A stretch of DNA of 64,000 bases, from positions 655,591 to 719,590 of the forward strand of contig NZ_BBRF01000001.1 of NCBI RefSeq assembly GCF_000975135.1. The letters are read 5' to 3'. Of the stretch, positions 45,032 through 54,922 are shown in pieces. Each line of letters starts with the position of its first letter. Within the stretch, counting starts at the first letter, position 1. The translations under genes were made by a program, and so were the position numbers. Under the pieces are notes generated by a model, which did no database searches, was not told the origin of the DNA, and saw only the letters and a program-made list of their open reading frames with translations. This DNA comes from Demequina aurantiaca. Lineage in GTDB: Bacteria; Actinomycetota; Actinomycetes; Actinomycetales; Demequinaceae.

Positions 45032-45937
45032 ATGCCCGATGCCGTGCGTCCGCTGGAAAGCGAGCCCATTTCCCTCCCCGATGAGCAGCTGCGACTGCTG
45101 ATTGATGAGCAGTTTCCGCACCTCGCCGAGCGGGAACTCGGGCGCCGCTACACGCTCGAGGATCACTTCGCCGTACGGATCGGGGATGACTACGGCGCGA
45201 TCTTCCCGCGATATGCGGATAGGGACTATCTGTACAAGCGTGCGCCCGACCTGATCCGTCCCCAGGCCCGCACGTGGACCTTCCCTGCGAGCTTCCCCAT
45301 TGCCGCAGGTGAGCCCGCACACGGCTTCCCGCACCACTGGAACTTGGTGGAATGGCGATCGGCATCGACGGCGGGATTTGTCCCGCTGCACGCAGCCTCT
45401 GCCGCGCCGATTGGGGCAGCGCTGCGCGAGATTCACGCCAAGGCCCCGGCCGATGCTGTGACTAACCCCCACACGAGCCTCTCACTCTCGCGGCTGGCGC
45501 CTCGGTTCGAGCAACTCCTGAGCCGGGCGGCCGCGTCTGGCGCACCTGAGCAGCGCGAGATCGACGCGGACGCGACGCGGGCCGTGTTCGAGCGCGGCAT
45601 CGCGGCCCCCATGGACGTGGACCCCACCTGGACGCACGGTCGCCTCGAGCCACGAGCGGTGTTATCCGACCGGGGGCAGTTCGCGGGAATCCTGCTGTGG
45701 CACAACTACGGCAGCGGCGACCCGGCGGCGGATCTCGGCTACGCCACCAACCTCTTGCCCCGCGCCGACCACGAGGCGGTGTACCGCTCGTATGGCGAGA
45801 TCAGCACCGCGACCCACGCACGCATCGGCGCCTTCCAGGTCTATGCCGCGCTACGGCACGTCGCTTTCGAGGATCCGTTTGTCATGCGCCTGGCGTGGGA
45901 ACGCCTGCTGGAAATGGACCTCGCGGCCGAGGCGTAG
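45032..45937 (+). CDS. Degenerate APH-fold (aminoglycoside phosphotransferase-like) protein
   Basis: 301 residues with an APH/kinase-like layout: N-lobe (RYTLEDHFAVRIGDDYGAIFPR), a central FPHHWNLVEW region and C-lobe. The catalytic loop that should read HGDLHPGN is THGRLEPRAVL near residue 203, lacking the catalytic Asp and Asn; the metal loop that should read IDWGDAG..GDPA is GILLWHNYGSGDPAADLGY, keeping only the second half. It is therefore either a pseudokinase or a much-changed enzyme. Weak similarity only; monocistronic start, followed by the KhtT-like gene after 34 bases. Confidence 0.65.
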   Translation: MPDAVRPLESEPISLPDEQLRLLIDEQFPHLAERELGRRYTLEDHFAVRIGDDYGAIFPRYADRDYLYKRAPDLIRPQARTWTFPASFPIAAGEPAHGFPHHWNLVEWRSASTAGFVPLHAASAAPIGAALREIHAKAPADAVTNPHTSLSLSRLAPRFEQLLSRAAASGAPEQREIDADATRAVFERGIAAPMDVDPTWTHGRLEPRAVLSDRGQFAGILLWHNYGSGDPAADLGYATNLLPRADHEAVYRSYGEISTATHARIGAFQVYAALRHVAFEDPFVMRLAWERLLEMDLAAEA

Positions 45938-45971
45938 CGCGCAGTGGGCCTGGGCATGGAACAGTAGTCCC

Positions 45972-46451
45972 ATGGAACTCTTCGAGACACCGCTGCCCGG
46001 CGTGGGCGTGCGCTACGAATTTACGGCCGAAGGCGGGGACCACGTGGGAGTGGTGGTCCGTCGTGACGGCAAGCGTGACATCGCGCTGTACGACCGCGAG
46101 GACCCGGACTCGTGCCGTGGCACCATCGAGCTCTCCGAGGGTGACGCGAGCAAGGTGGCGGAGCTGCTGGGCGGCACCAACATCACTGCGCGCCTCGAGG
46201 AACTCAAGCACAACGTGGAGGGCCTCGCGATCGAATGGGTCACCATGCCCGATGGCGGAGGACTGGTGGGCAAGACCATCGGTGATGGGCGCATCCGCAC
46301 GGAGACCTCCGCGTCTGTGGTGGCCGTCATACGCGGCGAAGCCGCGATTCCCGGCCCCGAGCCCACGTTTTCCCTTGCTCCCGGAGACACTGTCCTCGTG
46401 ATGGGCAGTGCTACTGCGGTCCGCCAGGCGACGCAGATCCTGACCGGCTAG
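45972..46451 (+). CDS. Regulatory subunit of cation:proton antiporter (KhtT/RCK_C type)
   Basis: 159 residues. N-terminal half (LFETPLPGVGVRYEFTAEGG) is the KhtT N-domain; the second half (IEWVTMPDGGGLVGKTIGDGRIRT to LAPGDTVLVMGSATAVRQA) is an RCK_C/TrkA-C domain, which in Bacillus KhtT binds cyclic di-AMP. It controls the adjacent membrane antiporter by gating K+/H+ exchange. Four bases separate its stop from the antiporter start, so the pair is one operon. ATG at 45972 chosen because the family starts ELFETxLPGVG. Confidence 0.9.
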   Translation: MELFETPLPGVGVRYEFTAEGGDHVGVVVRRDGKRDIALYDREDPDSCRGTIELSEGDASKVAELLGGTNITARLEELKHNVEGLAIEWVTMPDGGGLVGKTIGDGRIRTETSASVVAVIRGEAAIPGPEPTFSLAPGDTVLVMGSATAVRQATQILTG

Positions 46452-46455
46452 AGCC

Positions 46456-47700
46456 GTGACCTCCTGGGCCGTGCCGACTCTGGGGATGCCCCTGCCCATG
46501 GCCGCGGCGGGCAATACGGGTGACGTGCTGATCGAGCTGGGCGTCATCCTGATCGTGCTCGCCTTGTTGGGCCGTCTCGCAGCGCGCATCGGCATCCCCT
46601 CCATTCCTCTCTATCTCCTTGCCGGACTGCTCATGGGCGATGGCGGCATCATTCCCGTGGCCGCCGGCGAGGAGTTCCTCGAGATTGGCGCCCAGATCGG
46701 CGTCGTCCTGCTGCTGCTTCTGCTGGGGCTGGAGTACTCGCCTCAGGATCTTCGCGACGGCATGAAGTCCAACTGGCGCGCGGGTCTCTTGGACCTGGTC
46801 GCGAACGGCGTGCCAGGGTTTGCGGTGGGGCTCATCCTGGGGTGGTCCATCACCGCGTCGCTGCTGCTGGGAGGCGTCACCTACATCTCGTCATCCGGAA
46901 TCATCGCGCGCCTGCTCGATGACTTTGACCGCATGGCCAACCGTGAGACTCCCGTGATTCTCAGCCTGCTGGTCATGGAAGACATCGTGATGGCGATCTT
47001 CCTCCCCCTCATGGCCGTGCTGCTGGTGGGAGCGACTCTCGCTCAAGGTGCCATCGCTGCCGCGGTCGCCATTGGGCTGGTGGCGATCGCCTTCCTCGTC
47101 TCCATGCGATTCTCAACCCACGTCAACAAGATGGTTCATTCTCACTCGCGCGAGTTGCTGCTGCTCGGCGTGCTGGGCCTCACCTTTCTCGTGGCCGGGC
47201 TGGCCGAGGCCGTGCAGGTCTCCGCCGCCGTGGGCGCCTTCCTGCTGGGGTTGACCCTGTCCGGCCAGGTCGCGGACGACGTGCGCGGATTGCTGCCACC
47301 GTTGCGAGACGTGTTTGGTGGGCTGTTCTTTGTGTTCTTTGGCATCGGGATCGATCCCCGCGACCTGCTACCGGTGTTGTTGCCTGCGATTGGCTTGGCC
47401 ATCGTGACCGCGGTGACCAAGATCTCTACTGGTATTTGGGCGGCCTCTCGCGCCGGCATCGGCCCCAAGGGTCAATGGAGAACCGGGCTCTCGCTGGTTC
47501 CCCGCGGAGAGTTCTCGATCGTCATCGCCGGACTGGGGGTGGCCGCCGGGGCGCAGGTACAACTGGGTCCGCTGGCCGCGGCCTACGTGCTGATCCTGGC
47601 ATTCGCCGGGTCCATCCTGATGCGCTTTGCGGACCGAATTCCCTCGCCGCTCAAGGCCGCCCGGCCCGTCAAGCAGGTGGGTCGCGAGCCAGGCTCCTAA
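46456..47700 (+). CDS. Cation:proton antiporter (KhtU-like, CPA2 family)
   Basis: 414 residues, about twelve membrane helices: LIELGVILIVLALLGRLAAR, IPLYLLAGLLMG, VVLLLLLLGLEYS, SSSGIIARLLDDF and LLVMEDIVMAIFLPL follow the CPA2 pattern, the last carrying the acidic transport residues. The C-terminal half includes SLVPRGEFSIVIAGLGV, the conserved RGEFS of KefB/KhtU-type proteins. It exports K+ (or another cation) against H+ for pH and osmotic balance. GTG start 4 bases after the regulatory subunit. Confidence 0.92.
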   Translation: MTSWAVPTLGMPLPMAAAGNTGDVLIELGVILIVLALLGRLAARIGIPSIPLYLLAGLLMGDGGIIPVAAGEEFLEIGAQIGVVLLLLLLGLEYSPQDLRDGMKSNWRAGLLDLVANGVPGFAVGLILGWSITASLLLGGVTYISSSGIIARLLDDFDRMANRETPVILSLLVMEDIVMAIFLPLMAVLLVGATLAQGAIAAAVAIGLVAIAFLVSMRFSTHVNKMVHSHSRELLLLGVLGLTFLVAGLAEAVQVSAAVGAFLLGLTLSGQVADDVRGLLPPLRDVFGGLFFVFFGIGIDPRDLLPVLLPAIGLAIVTAVTKISTGIWAASRAGIGPKGQWRTGLSLVPRGEFSIVIAGLGVAAGAQVQLGPLAAAYVLILAFAGSILMRFADRIPSPLKAARPVKQVGREPGS

Positions 47701-47756
47701 CGCGTCCCCATAAGGACCATATCGTCAGGATCCTTGCCAGCGGGGCGAGTAGTCCG

Positions 47757-47762
47757 TAGGTT
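47757..47762 (+). promoter_or_regulatory. -10 hexamer TAGGTT, leaderless promoter of YVTN surface protein
   Basis: TAGGTT, then TGACGC, then ATG at 47769. Confidence 0.45.
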
Positions 47763-47768
47763 TGACGC

Positions 47769-49682
<1,914 letters not shown>

Positions 49683-49688
49683 CGGGAC

Positions 49689-49706
49689 ACCGTCCGGGGC
49701 GACGGT
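49689..49706. terminator. Weak hairpin between convergent YVTN protein and lipoprotein genes
   Basis: ACCGTC and GACGGT with a 6-base loop, in the 23-base gap between the two stops. No T run, so a low-confidence terminator. Confidence 0.3.
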
Positions 49707-50248
49707 CAGCCGGTGCAGTTGGCGTTATAGCTCGCGCTAATTGACTCCTGTTCGGTGATGATTTGCGAGGCGCCGCCAGTGGCCTTCTCGTAGGCGGTGA
49801 ACTCCGCCTCGGGCACAGGGGTGTCGTAAGCGAGCAGGTTCTCCGCCTCAGTGTTGACCTCCGCGTAGTAGTTGAGAGACGAGGTCGGGTCGCCATACGG
49901 GTCAACGCCGTGGCCCTCGAGCGTGCGCAGAGCCGCCACGGCATCGGCAAAAGCCTCGGTGCTGAAGGCGATGCTTCCCTCGTTGACGCCGTCGACCGTG
50001 GGTTGATTGTTCAGCTGCGAGAGGGTCTGAACTCCATAGCCAAAGGTCAGCAGCTGCTGCTGTGAGATGGATCCGCAGTCCACCTCGCCCGCCGGCACCC
50101 CTGCACCGTTGTCGTCCGGCGCCGAGTCGATGGGGCTCTGGTCCGCGAACGGGTCGCCACCGAGCCCGGGACCGCGCGATTCCGGGGTCGACGAGCATGC
50201 CGTCAGCAGCAGGGGCACAGTAATCAGCAGCGCGACAATTCTTCGCAT
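49706..50248 (-). CDS. Uncharacterised lipoprotein
   Basis: 180 residues. MRRIVALLITVPLLLTAC is a lipoprotein signal with Cys 18. A Gly/Pro/Asp-rich linker (about 20-55) leads to a mostly helical domain (SISQQQLLTFGYGVQTLSQL, AFADAVAALRTLEGHG, LNYYAEVNTEAENLLAYD) ending in Cys-Thr-Gly, with a second Cys near residue 58 that could pair with it. I recognise no family. TACCGT 6 bases before the ATG supports a leaderless start. Confidence 0.7.
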   Translation of the reverse strand: MRRIVALLITVPLLLTACSSTPESRGPGLGGDPFADQSPIDSAPDDNGAGVPAGEVDCGSISQQQLLTFGYGVQTLSQLNNQPTVDGVNEGSIAFSTEAFADAVAALRTLEGHGVDPYGDPTSSLNYYAEVNTEAENLLAYDTPVPEAEFTAYEKATGGASQIITEQESISASYNANCTG

Positions 50249-50254
50249 GATTCA

Positions 50255-50260
50255 ACGGTA
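50255..50260 (-). promoter_or_regulatory. -10 hexamer TACCGT, leaderless promoter of lipoprotein gene
   Basis: TACCGT, then TGAATC, then ATG at 50248 on the minus strand. Confidence 0.45.
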
Positions 50261-50304
50261 GCGCGCGCACAGCCGTAGCGGAACTCTGGTGGACAATGGA
50301 TCCC

Positions 50305-50796
50305 ATGATTCGCAACGCCACCCCGGCCGATGCAGCTGCCATCGCCGAGCTGTATGCCTATTACGTCGACGAGACGGTCATTACTTTTGAGATAGATCCA
50401 GTGCCGGCCGAGGAACTGGCCCGTCGCATCGGCGTGGTCCAGGATGCCGGGCTTCCATGGTTGGTCACCGAGGAGGACGGCGAGGTGGTTGGATTCGCGT
50501 ACGCCGCACCGTACCGCCCGCGCGCCGCTTACCTGCATTCGGTGGAGGTCTCCATCTATCTGAGACACGGTATCCAGGGCCGTGGCGTCGGTGGCGCGCT
50601 GTATCGCGAGCTGCTCACGCGACTTCGCGAGCTACCCGTCCACCTAGCGTTGTCGCTGATCGCGCTTCCCAACGACGCGTCCGTCGCTCTTCACGAACGG
50701 CTGGGCTTCACTCACGCCGGCACCTTCACGGAGGTGGGCCGCAAGTTCGACCGCTGGATCGACGTGGGGCACTGGCAGTTGCTGCTGAGCGACTAG
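50305..50796 (+). CDS. GNAT-family N-acetyltransferase, phosphinothricin/methionine sulfoximine acetyltransferase-like
   Basis: 163 residues. MIRNATPADAAAIAELYAYY with DETVITFEIDPVPAEELARR is characteristic of the PAT/MddA group; the acetyl-CoA loop is YLRHGIQGRGVGGALYREL, and LPNDASVALHERLGF and AGTFTEVGRKFDRWIDV complete the fold. Members N-acetylate phosphinothricin or methionine sulfone-type amino acids, but many act on unknown amines. An ATG three codons upstream is possible; the chosen start has GACAAT 7 bases before it and matches the family N-terminus. Confidence 0.88.
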   Translation: MIRNATPADAAAIAELYAYYVDETVITFEIDPVPAEELARRIGVVQDAGLPWLVTEEDGEVVGFAYAAPYRPRAAYLHSVEVSIYLRHGIQGRGVGGALYRELLTRLRELPVHLALSLIALPNDASVALHERLGFTHAGTFTEVGRKFDRWIDVGHWQLLLSD

Positions 50797-50910
50797 CCAC
50801 GTGTGATATTTCCCCTTTTATCAGCGATTTCCTTGCGCGGTTGGGTATCTGCCCCCAACAATGGTCTCGTTCGCGGGCTTTCTCGCGGGCGTGAACATTG
50901 GAACATTCAT

Positions 50911-51330
50911 ATGAAAACTAAAAATAGTGGATTGAACTCTGAGGGTGGGTTCTCGATGATCGAGCTGCTCGTGGTGATTATCATCATCGGGGTACTGGCA
51001 GCCATCGCCATTCCCGTCTTCCTGAATCAACGCGCACAGGCGCACGACGCCGCGGCGGAACAGGATCTGCACATCTTGGCGCAGATGGTGACCGGCGAGT
51101 TCGTGGACGGCTCGACGCCAGTGACTGTGACCCAGGACGCAACGTCCTACATAGTCAACGGTGACGAGGTCGTGACGAGATCTGATGGGGTTGAACTCGT
51201 AGGTATCACCAACGCGAGTTCCGAGACCTCGTGGTGCGTGAACCTGGTGCATCAGGATGGTTCCAAGTCCAAGTCTCCCGGCTTGAAGTATGAGGCGGCA
51301 GCTGGCTTTGGCGAAGGTGCCTGTCCTTAG
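50911..51330 (+). CDS. Type IV pilin-like (prepilin) protein, orphan
   Basis: 139 residues. A short leader (MKTKNSGLNSEGG) ends in Gly before FSMIELLVVIIIIGVLAAIAIP, the class III signal: prepilin peptidase would cut before Phe and leave the required Glu at position 5 of the mature protein. The C-terminal head is small and has two Cys (SWCVNL and the penultimate residue) that could form the D-region disulfide. No peptidase, assembly ATPase or platform gene is nearby, so it depends on machinery elsewhere. The 114-base upstream region is AT-richer than its surroundings and has no obvious Shine-Dalgarno. Confidence 0.88.
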   Translation: MKTKNSGLNSEGGFSMIELLVVIIIIGVLAAIAIPVFLNQRAQAHDAAAEQDLHILAQMVTGEFVDGSTPVTVTQDATSYIVNGDEVVTRSDGVELVGITNASSETSWCVNLVHQDGSKSKSPGLKYEAAAGFGEGACP

Positions 51331-51345
51331 AGCCCAACAAAGCCC

Positions 51346-51381
51346 AACGGCCCGGTTCCCCTCAGGGGGAGCCGGGCCGTT
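51346..51381. terminator. Bidirectional intrinsic terminator between pilin and metE
   Basis: AACGGCCCGG-T-TCCCC pairs with GGGGGA-GCCGGGCCGTT around a 3-base loop, followed by GTTGTTG. Sits between convergent genes. Confidence 0.85.
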
Positions 51382-51402
51382 GTTGTTGAATCGAGAAGCG
51401 CG

Positions 51403-53730
51403 CTACGCGGAGCGCACTGCCTTGGTCGCCTCGAGCATGTGCTCGAGCGACTCATTGGTCTCGGCGTAGCCACGGGTCTTCAGACCGCAGTCAGGGTTGA
51501 CCCACAGCTGCTTGCCAGGGATCGAGTCCTTGGCCAGCTGTAGCAGCTCGGTGACTTCCTGCGTGGACGGCACGCGAGGCGAGTGAATGTCCCACACGCC
51601 GGGGCCGATCTGGCGCTCGTAGCCGTGCTGCTTGATGGCCGGGAGGACCTCCATGCGCGAACGGGCAGCCTCGATCGAGGTCACGTCGGCGTCGAGGCCG
51701 TCGATCGCGTCGATGATCTCGCCGAACTCCGAGTAGCACAGGTGCGTGTGGACCTGGGTGTCGTCCTTCGCGCCGGCCGTGGACAGGCGGAACGAGTTCA
51801 CGGACCAGTCCAGGTACGAGCGCTGGTCGGCCTTCTTCAGGGGAAGCAGCTCGCGCAGGGCGGGCTCGTCCACCTGGATGATGCCGATTCCGGCAGCCTC
51901 GAGGTCGGCGATCTCCTGGCGAAGCGCGAGGCCCACCTGGTTGGCGGTGGTGCCCAGCGGCTGGTCGTCGCGAACGAACGACCACGCAAGGATGGTCACG
52001 GGACCCGTGAGCATGCCCTTGACCGGCTTGTCCGACAGCGACTGCGCGTACTCGGCCCAGCGCACCGTCATTGCCTCGGGGCGAGCAACGTCTCCCCAGA
52101 GGATGGACGGACGCGTGCAGCGCGAGCCATAGGACTGAACCCAGCCGTTCTTGGTGACGTCGAAGCCGTCGAGGAGCTCGGCGAAGTACTGCACCATGTC
52201 GTTGCGCTCGGCCTCACCGTGCACCAGGACGTCGAGTCCCAGGTCCTCCTGCAGCTTCACGACGGAGGCAATCTCCGCCTTCATCGCGGCCTCGTAGCCG
52301 GCGTCGTCCAGCTCACCCTTGGCCCACGCGGCACGTGCCTTGCGGATGTCGGGGGTCTGGGGAAACGAGCCGATGGTGGTGGTGGCGAGTTCCGGCAGGT
52401 TGAAGCGGTCGGCCTGTGCTGCCTCGCGCACCGAGTAGGCGCTGCGCTGGAAGTCCGCGGGCGAGATGCCAGCGAGTCCGTCGCGCACGTCGGCACGGTT
52501 GGTGCCTGGGTGAGCGGCACGCGATGCGAGGGCGGTGCGAGCCTCGGACAGGGCGCCGGCGACGGCACCCTCACCCTCGCTGCGGGCTTTGGACAGCGTG
52601 ACGATCTCCGCGACCTTCTCGTCCGCGAACGCGAGCCACGAGATCAGCTCTGCACCCAGGTGCTCCTCACCCTGCAGGGTGTGAGGCACGTGGAACAGCG
52701 ACGTCGAGGTCGCGACGGTGACGGTACCACCCAGCGACTCGAGCGCGTCGGCCTTGGCAAGCGCCTCGTCGAGGTTGGTGCGCCAGATGTTGTGACCGTC
52801 CACGACACCAGCAACCACGGTCTTGCCGCGCAGGTCGACGCTTGCGGGAACGGAGCCACGGACCAGGTCCAGGCCGATGGCCTCGACGCCGGTGGCCGCG
52901 AGCACGGGCAGTGCGTCGTCGAGCGAGGCGTACGGAGCGGCGACGAACAGCGCGGGGCGGTTGGTGGCCGCGGACAGTGCGTCGTAGACCTTGGTCGCGT
53001 TGGCGAGGACCTCGGTGCGGTCGTTGTCGGTGTCGGCGACCAGGATGGGCTCGTCGATCTGAACCCACTCGGCTCCGGCTTCCTTGAACGCTGCGAGGAG
53101 TTCAAGGTAGATGGCGAGCAGGTCGCCCAGGCGCTCGATGGGCTGGTAGCCGCTCGGAGCATCGTCCGATGCCTTGGCGAGGTACAGGAACGTGAGCGGG
53201 CCCGTGATGACGGGGCGCGTGACGAAGCCGGCTTCCTTGGCCTCGATGAACTCGTCAACCCAGCGGGTCGAGTTCAGCTGGAACTCGGTCTCGGGGCCGA
53301 TCTCGGGAACCAGGTAGTGGTAGTTGGTGTCGAACCACTTGGTCATCTCGAGCGGTGCCTTGTTGCCCACGCCACGCGCGATGGTGGAGTAGCCGGCCAG
53401 GTCAACCGAGCCATCGGCTGCACGGAGGTCGTTGAAACGAGTGGGGACGGCGCCAAAGGTCACGCAGGCGTCGAGCACGTGGTCGTAGAAGCTGAAGTTC
53501 GACGGGATCGACGAGTTGGTGCGGCCCAGGCCGAGCGCGGCGAGGCGGTCGCGGTTCTCGGTGCGCAACGAGGCGGCGGTTGCCTCCAGATCGGCAGCGG
53601 TCGAGGCGCCCTTCCAGAACGACTCGAGCGCCTTCTTCAGTTCACGCATTCGGCCGATGCGAGGGTAACCAAGAATGGTGCCGCCGGGGAAGGCGGTCGC
53701 AGGGGCAGAGGCGTTATTGAGTTCAGACAT
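51403..53730 (-). CDS. metE: Cobalamin-independent methionine synthase
   Basis: 775 residues, full family length. Transfers methyl from 5-methyltetrahydropteroyltri-glutamate to homocysteine. N-terminal barrel begins GTILGYPRIGRMRELKKALE; the C-terminal barrel (from about 440) has TTIGSFPQTPDIRKAR, VLVHGEAERNDMVQYFAE and the Zn ligands in VHTHLCYSEFGEI and LWVNPDCGLKTRGY. GAGGAAAT directly precedes the ATG. A promoter TTGGCT-N18-TAGAAT ends at 53816 and would give a leader of about 85 bases; I see no B12 riboswitch in it. Confidence 0.97.
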   Translation of the reverse strand: MSELNNASAPATAFPGGTILGYPRIGRMRELKKALESFWKGASTAADLEATAASLRTENRDRLAALGLGRTNSSIPSNFSFYDHVLDACVTFGAVPTRFNDLRAADGSVDLAGYSTIARGVGNKAPLEMTKWFDTNYHYLVPEIGPETEFQLNSTRWVDEFIEAKEAGFVTRPVITGPLTFLYLAKASDDAPSGYQPIERLGDLLAIYLELLAAFKEAGAEWVQIDEPILVADTDNDRTEVLANATKVYDALSAATNRPALFVAAPYASLDDALPVLAATGVEAIGLDLVRGSVPASVDLRGKTVVAGVVDGHNIWRTNLDEALAKADALESLGGTVTVATSTSLFHVPHTLQGEEHLGAELISWLAFADEKVAEIVTLSKARSEGEGAVAGALSEARTALASRAAHPGTNRADVRDGLAGISPADFQRSAYSVREAAQADRFNLPELATTTIGSFPQTPDIRKARAAWAKGELDDAGYEAAMKAEIASVVKLQEDLGLDVLVHGEAERNDMVQYFAELLDGFDVTKNGWVQSYGSRCTRPSILWGDVARPEAMTVRWAEYAQSLSDKPVKGMLTGPVTILAWSFVRDDQPLGTTANQVGLALRQEIADLEAAGIGIIQVDEPALRELLPLKKADQRSYLDWSVNSFRLSTAGAKDDTQVHTHLCYSEFGEIIDAIDGLDADVTSIEAARSRMEVLPAIKQHGYERQIGPGVWDIHSPRVPSTQEVTELLQLAKDSIPGKQLWVNPDCGLKTRGYAETNESLEHMLEATKAVRSA

Positions 53731-53815
53731 ATTTCCTCGAAAGGTGTGGGGTGCGCGGCGGGCTCGCCATTGCGCTTGGTCGACGCTTACGTTGCGCCGA
53801 TGCTGTGGTCGCGAT

Positions 53816-53845
53816 TCTAGCGTGTCGAGCCCCTAGGAGCCAATG
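53816..53845 (-). promoter_or_regulatory. sigma-A-type promoter of metE
   Basis: On the minus strand TTGGCT and TAGAAT (53816-53821) are separated by 18 bases, upstream of a leader with its own ribosome-binding site, unlike most promoters in this window. The -35 reaches to the end of the neighbouring GntR gene. Confidence 0.45.
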
Positions 53846-53853
53846 GCGGCGTG

Positions 53854-54663
53854 CTAGCTCGCGGACTCCGCACCGCGTAGTGCGGACTGCAGGTCGCGTG
53901 CGGTGCGATCCAGGTGCTGCTTCATCGCGCGCTCGGCTCCCTTTGAGTCTCCGGCGACGACCAGGTCATAGATGTGACGGTGCTCCGCGACGGCGTCAAA
54001 GATGTCGCCACCGTTGGCCATGAACCCGGTAAAGCTCTGCGAGAAGCTGTGGTGCAGAGCCTCGGCCAGGCTCTCCAACAGCAGCGAGAGCATCTGATTT
54101 CCGCTGGCCAGCGCAAGGGCCTCGTGGAATCCCACATCAGCTGAGTTGTAGCGCGTCACGCTCTCCGGAGTGCCATCGATCGACTCGGCGGCTCGCTGCA
54201 TCTCATCCAGCGCGCTGCTCATGGCCGCGAGCGCCGCACGATTGGTGCGCTTGGCCGCCTCGGACGCGGACAGCACCTCGAGCGAACGGCGAATGCCGAG
54301 CAATTCGAGCACGGCACGCGAGTCGCGGCGAATGGCAATCGTCAAGAAGCGCGACATCACCGTGCTGTCCGGGTGGCGCACGGTGGGGCGGCGACCGCGG
54401 CTCAGCTCGACCAAACCCTGGCCCGCGAGGACCTTGAGCCCTTCGCGAATCGTCAGCCTGCTGACCCCTAGTGACTCCGCCAGCGTGGTCTCGGCGGGCA
54501 ACTGATCGCCCGCCTCGTGCTGACCAACGATCAACTCCTCGAGTTCGCGCAACACATACGCGAGCGCGGTCTCACCCTCACGGGCGCCTGGCGCAACCAC
54601 TGCGGAATCGTCCCCGACGGCGGCGTCGAGGGTTCCAGTAGCGGTGGTGACAGGTGTGGCCAT
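53854..54663 (-). CDS. GntR-family regulator, FadR subfamily (FCD domain)
   Basis: 269 residues. Winged helix-turn-helix (about 35-100: LAYVLRELEELIVGQHEAGDQ, TTLAESLGVSRLTIREGLKVL, GLVELSRGRRPTV) and an all-helical FCD effector domain (about 110-245) with likely metal-binding His/Asp residues (DVGFHEALALASGN, VAEHRHIYDLVVAGD). FCD regulators respond to sugar acids and other carboxylates. Divergent from the AraFGH-like operon, and its own -10 (TAGGCT, 54671-54676) is overlapped by a CTATCTGAT motif also found before dgoD and the FAH operon, so autorepression and control of the whole region are likely. Confidence 0.92.
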   Translation of the reverse strand: MATPVTTATGTLDAAVGDDSAVVAPGAREGETALAYVLRELEELIVGQHEAGDQLPAETTLAESLGVSRLTIREGLKVLAGQGLVELSRGRRPTVRHPDSTVMSRFLTIAIRRDSRAVLELLGIRRSLEVLSASEAAKRTNRAALAAMSSALDEMQRAAESIDGTPESVTRYNSADVGFHEALALASGNQMLSLLLESLAEALHHSFSQSFTGFMANGGDIFDAVAEHRHIYDLVVAGDSKGAERAMKQHLDRTARDLQSALRGAESAS

Positions 54664-54670
54664 GTCCTGG

Positions 54671-54687
54671 AGCCTATCTGATTAGTT
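54671..54687. promoter_or_regulatory. GntR -10 hexamer overlapped by CTATCTGAT operator copy 1
   Basis: Minus strand TAGGCT at 54671-54676 is 7 bases before the GntR ATG. CCTATCTGATTAGTT at 54673-54687 overlaps it. Confidence 0.5.
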
Positions 54688-54771
54688 CAGCCCCACGCGA
54701 GCCCATTTTCACAGTTTCAAGCACCGAACGCCTCACAAAGGTCTCGAAAGATAACGAATAGTTCGAAGAAC

Positions 54772-54794
54772 TTGACATACCACCTTGTTGTCAA
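54772..54794. promoter_or_regulatory. Inverted repeat TTGACA-N11-TGTCAA upstream of sugar-binding protein gene
   Basis: A perfect 6-base inverted repeat about 130 bases before the binding-protein ATG. The left arm is also a consensus -35 hexamer, though no good -10 follows at 17 bases (TGATGA). The whole 259-base gap is AT-rich and contains no gene. Confidence 0.4.
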
Positions 54795-54922
54795 TGATGA
54801 TCAAGCTGCAGGGAAAGCACTGGGGCTCACACGGAAATGTGCGCAACAGGGGCCTTATCCGAACAGCACAGCCGTACAAAGTTGTATGACATCCCGAACT
54901 GAACTACTCAAAGGAGAGTGGA

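Noticed and set aside
46456-47768. ydaO-type cyclic di-AMP riboswitch near the KhtTU-like genes
   Set aside because: No intergenic space upstream of either gene large enough to hold one; control is more likely through the RCK_C domain.
51583-53820. 745-codon open frame on the plus strand across metE
   Set aside because: Pure antisense shadow of metE: composition is Arg/Val/Gly-rich, no motif, and metE on the other strand is certain.
53731-53853. Cobalamin riboswitch before metE
   Set aside because: The leader is only about 85 bases and lacks a B12 box; too short for that riboswitch.
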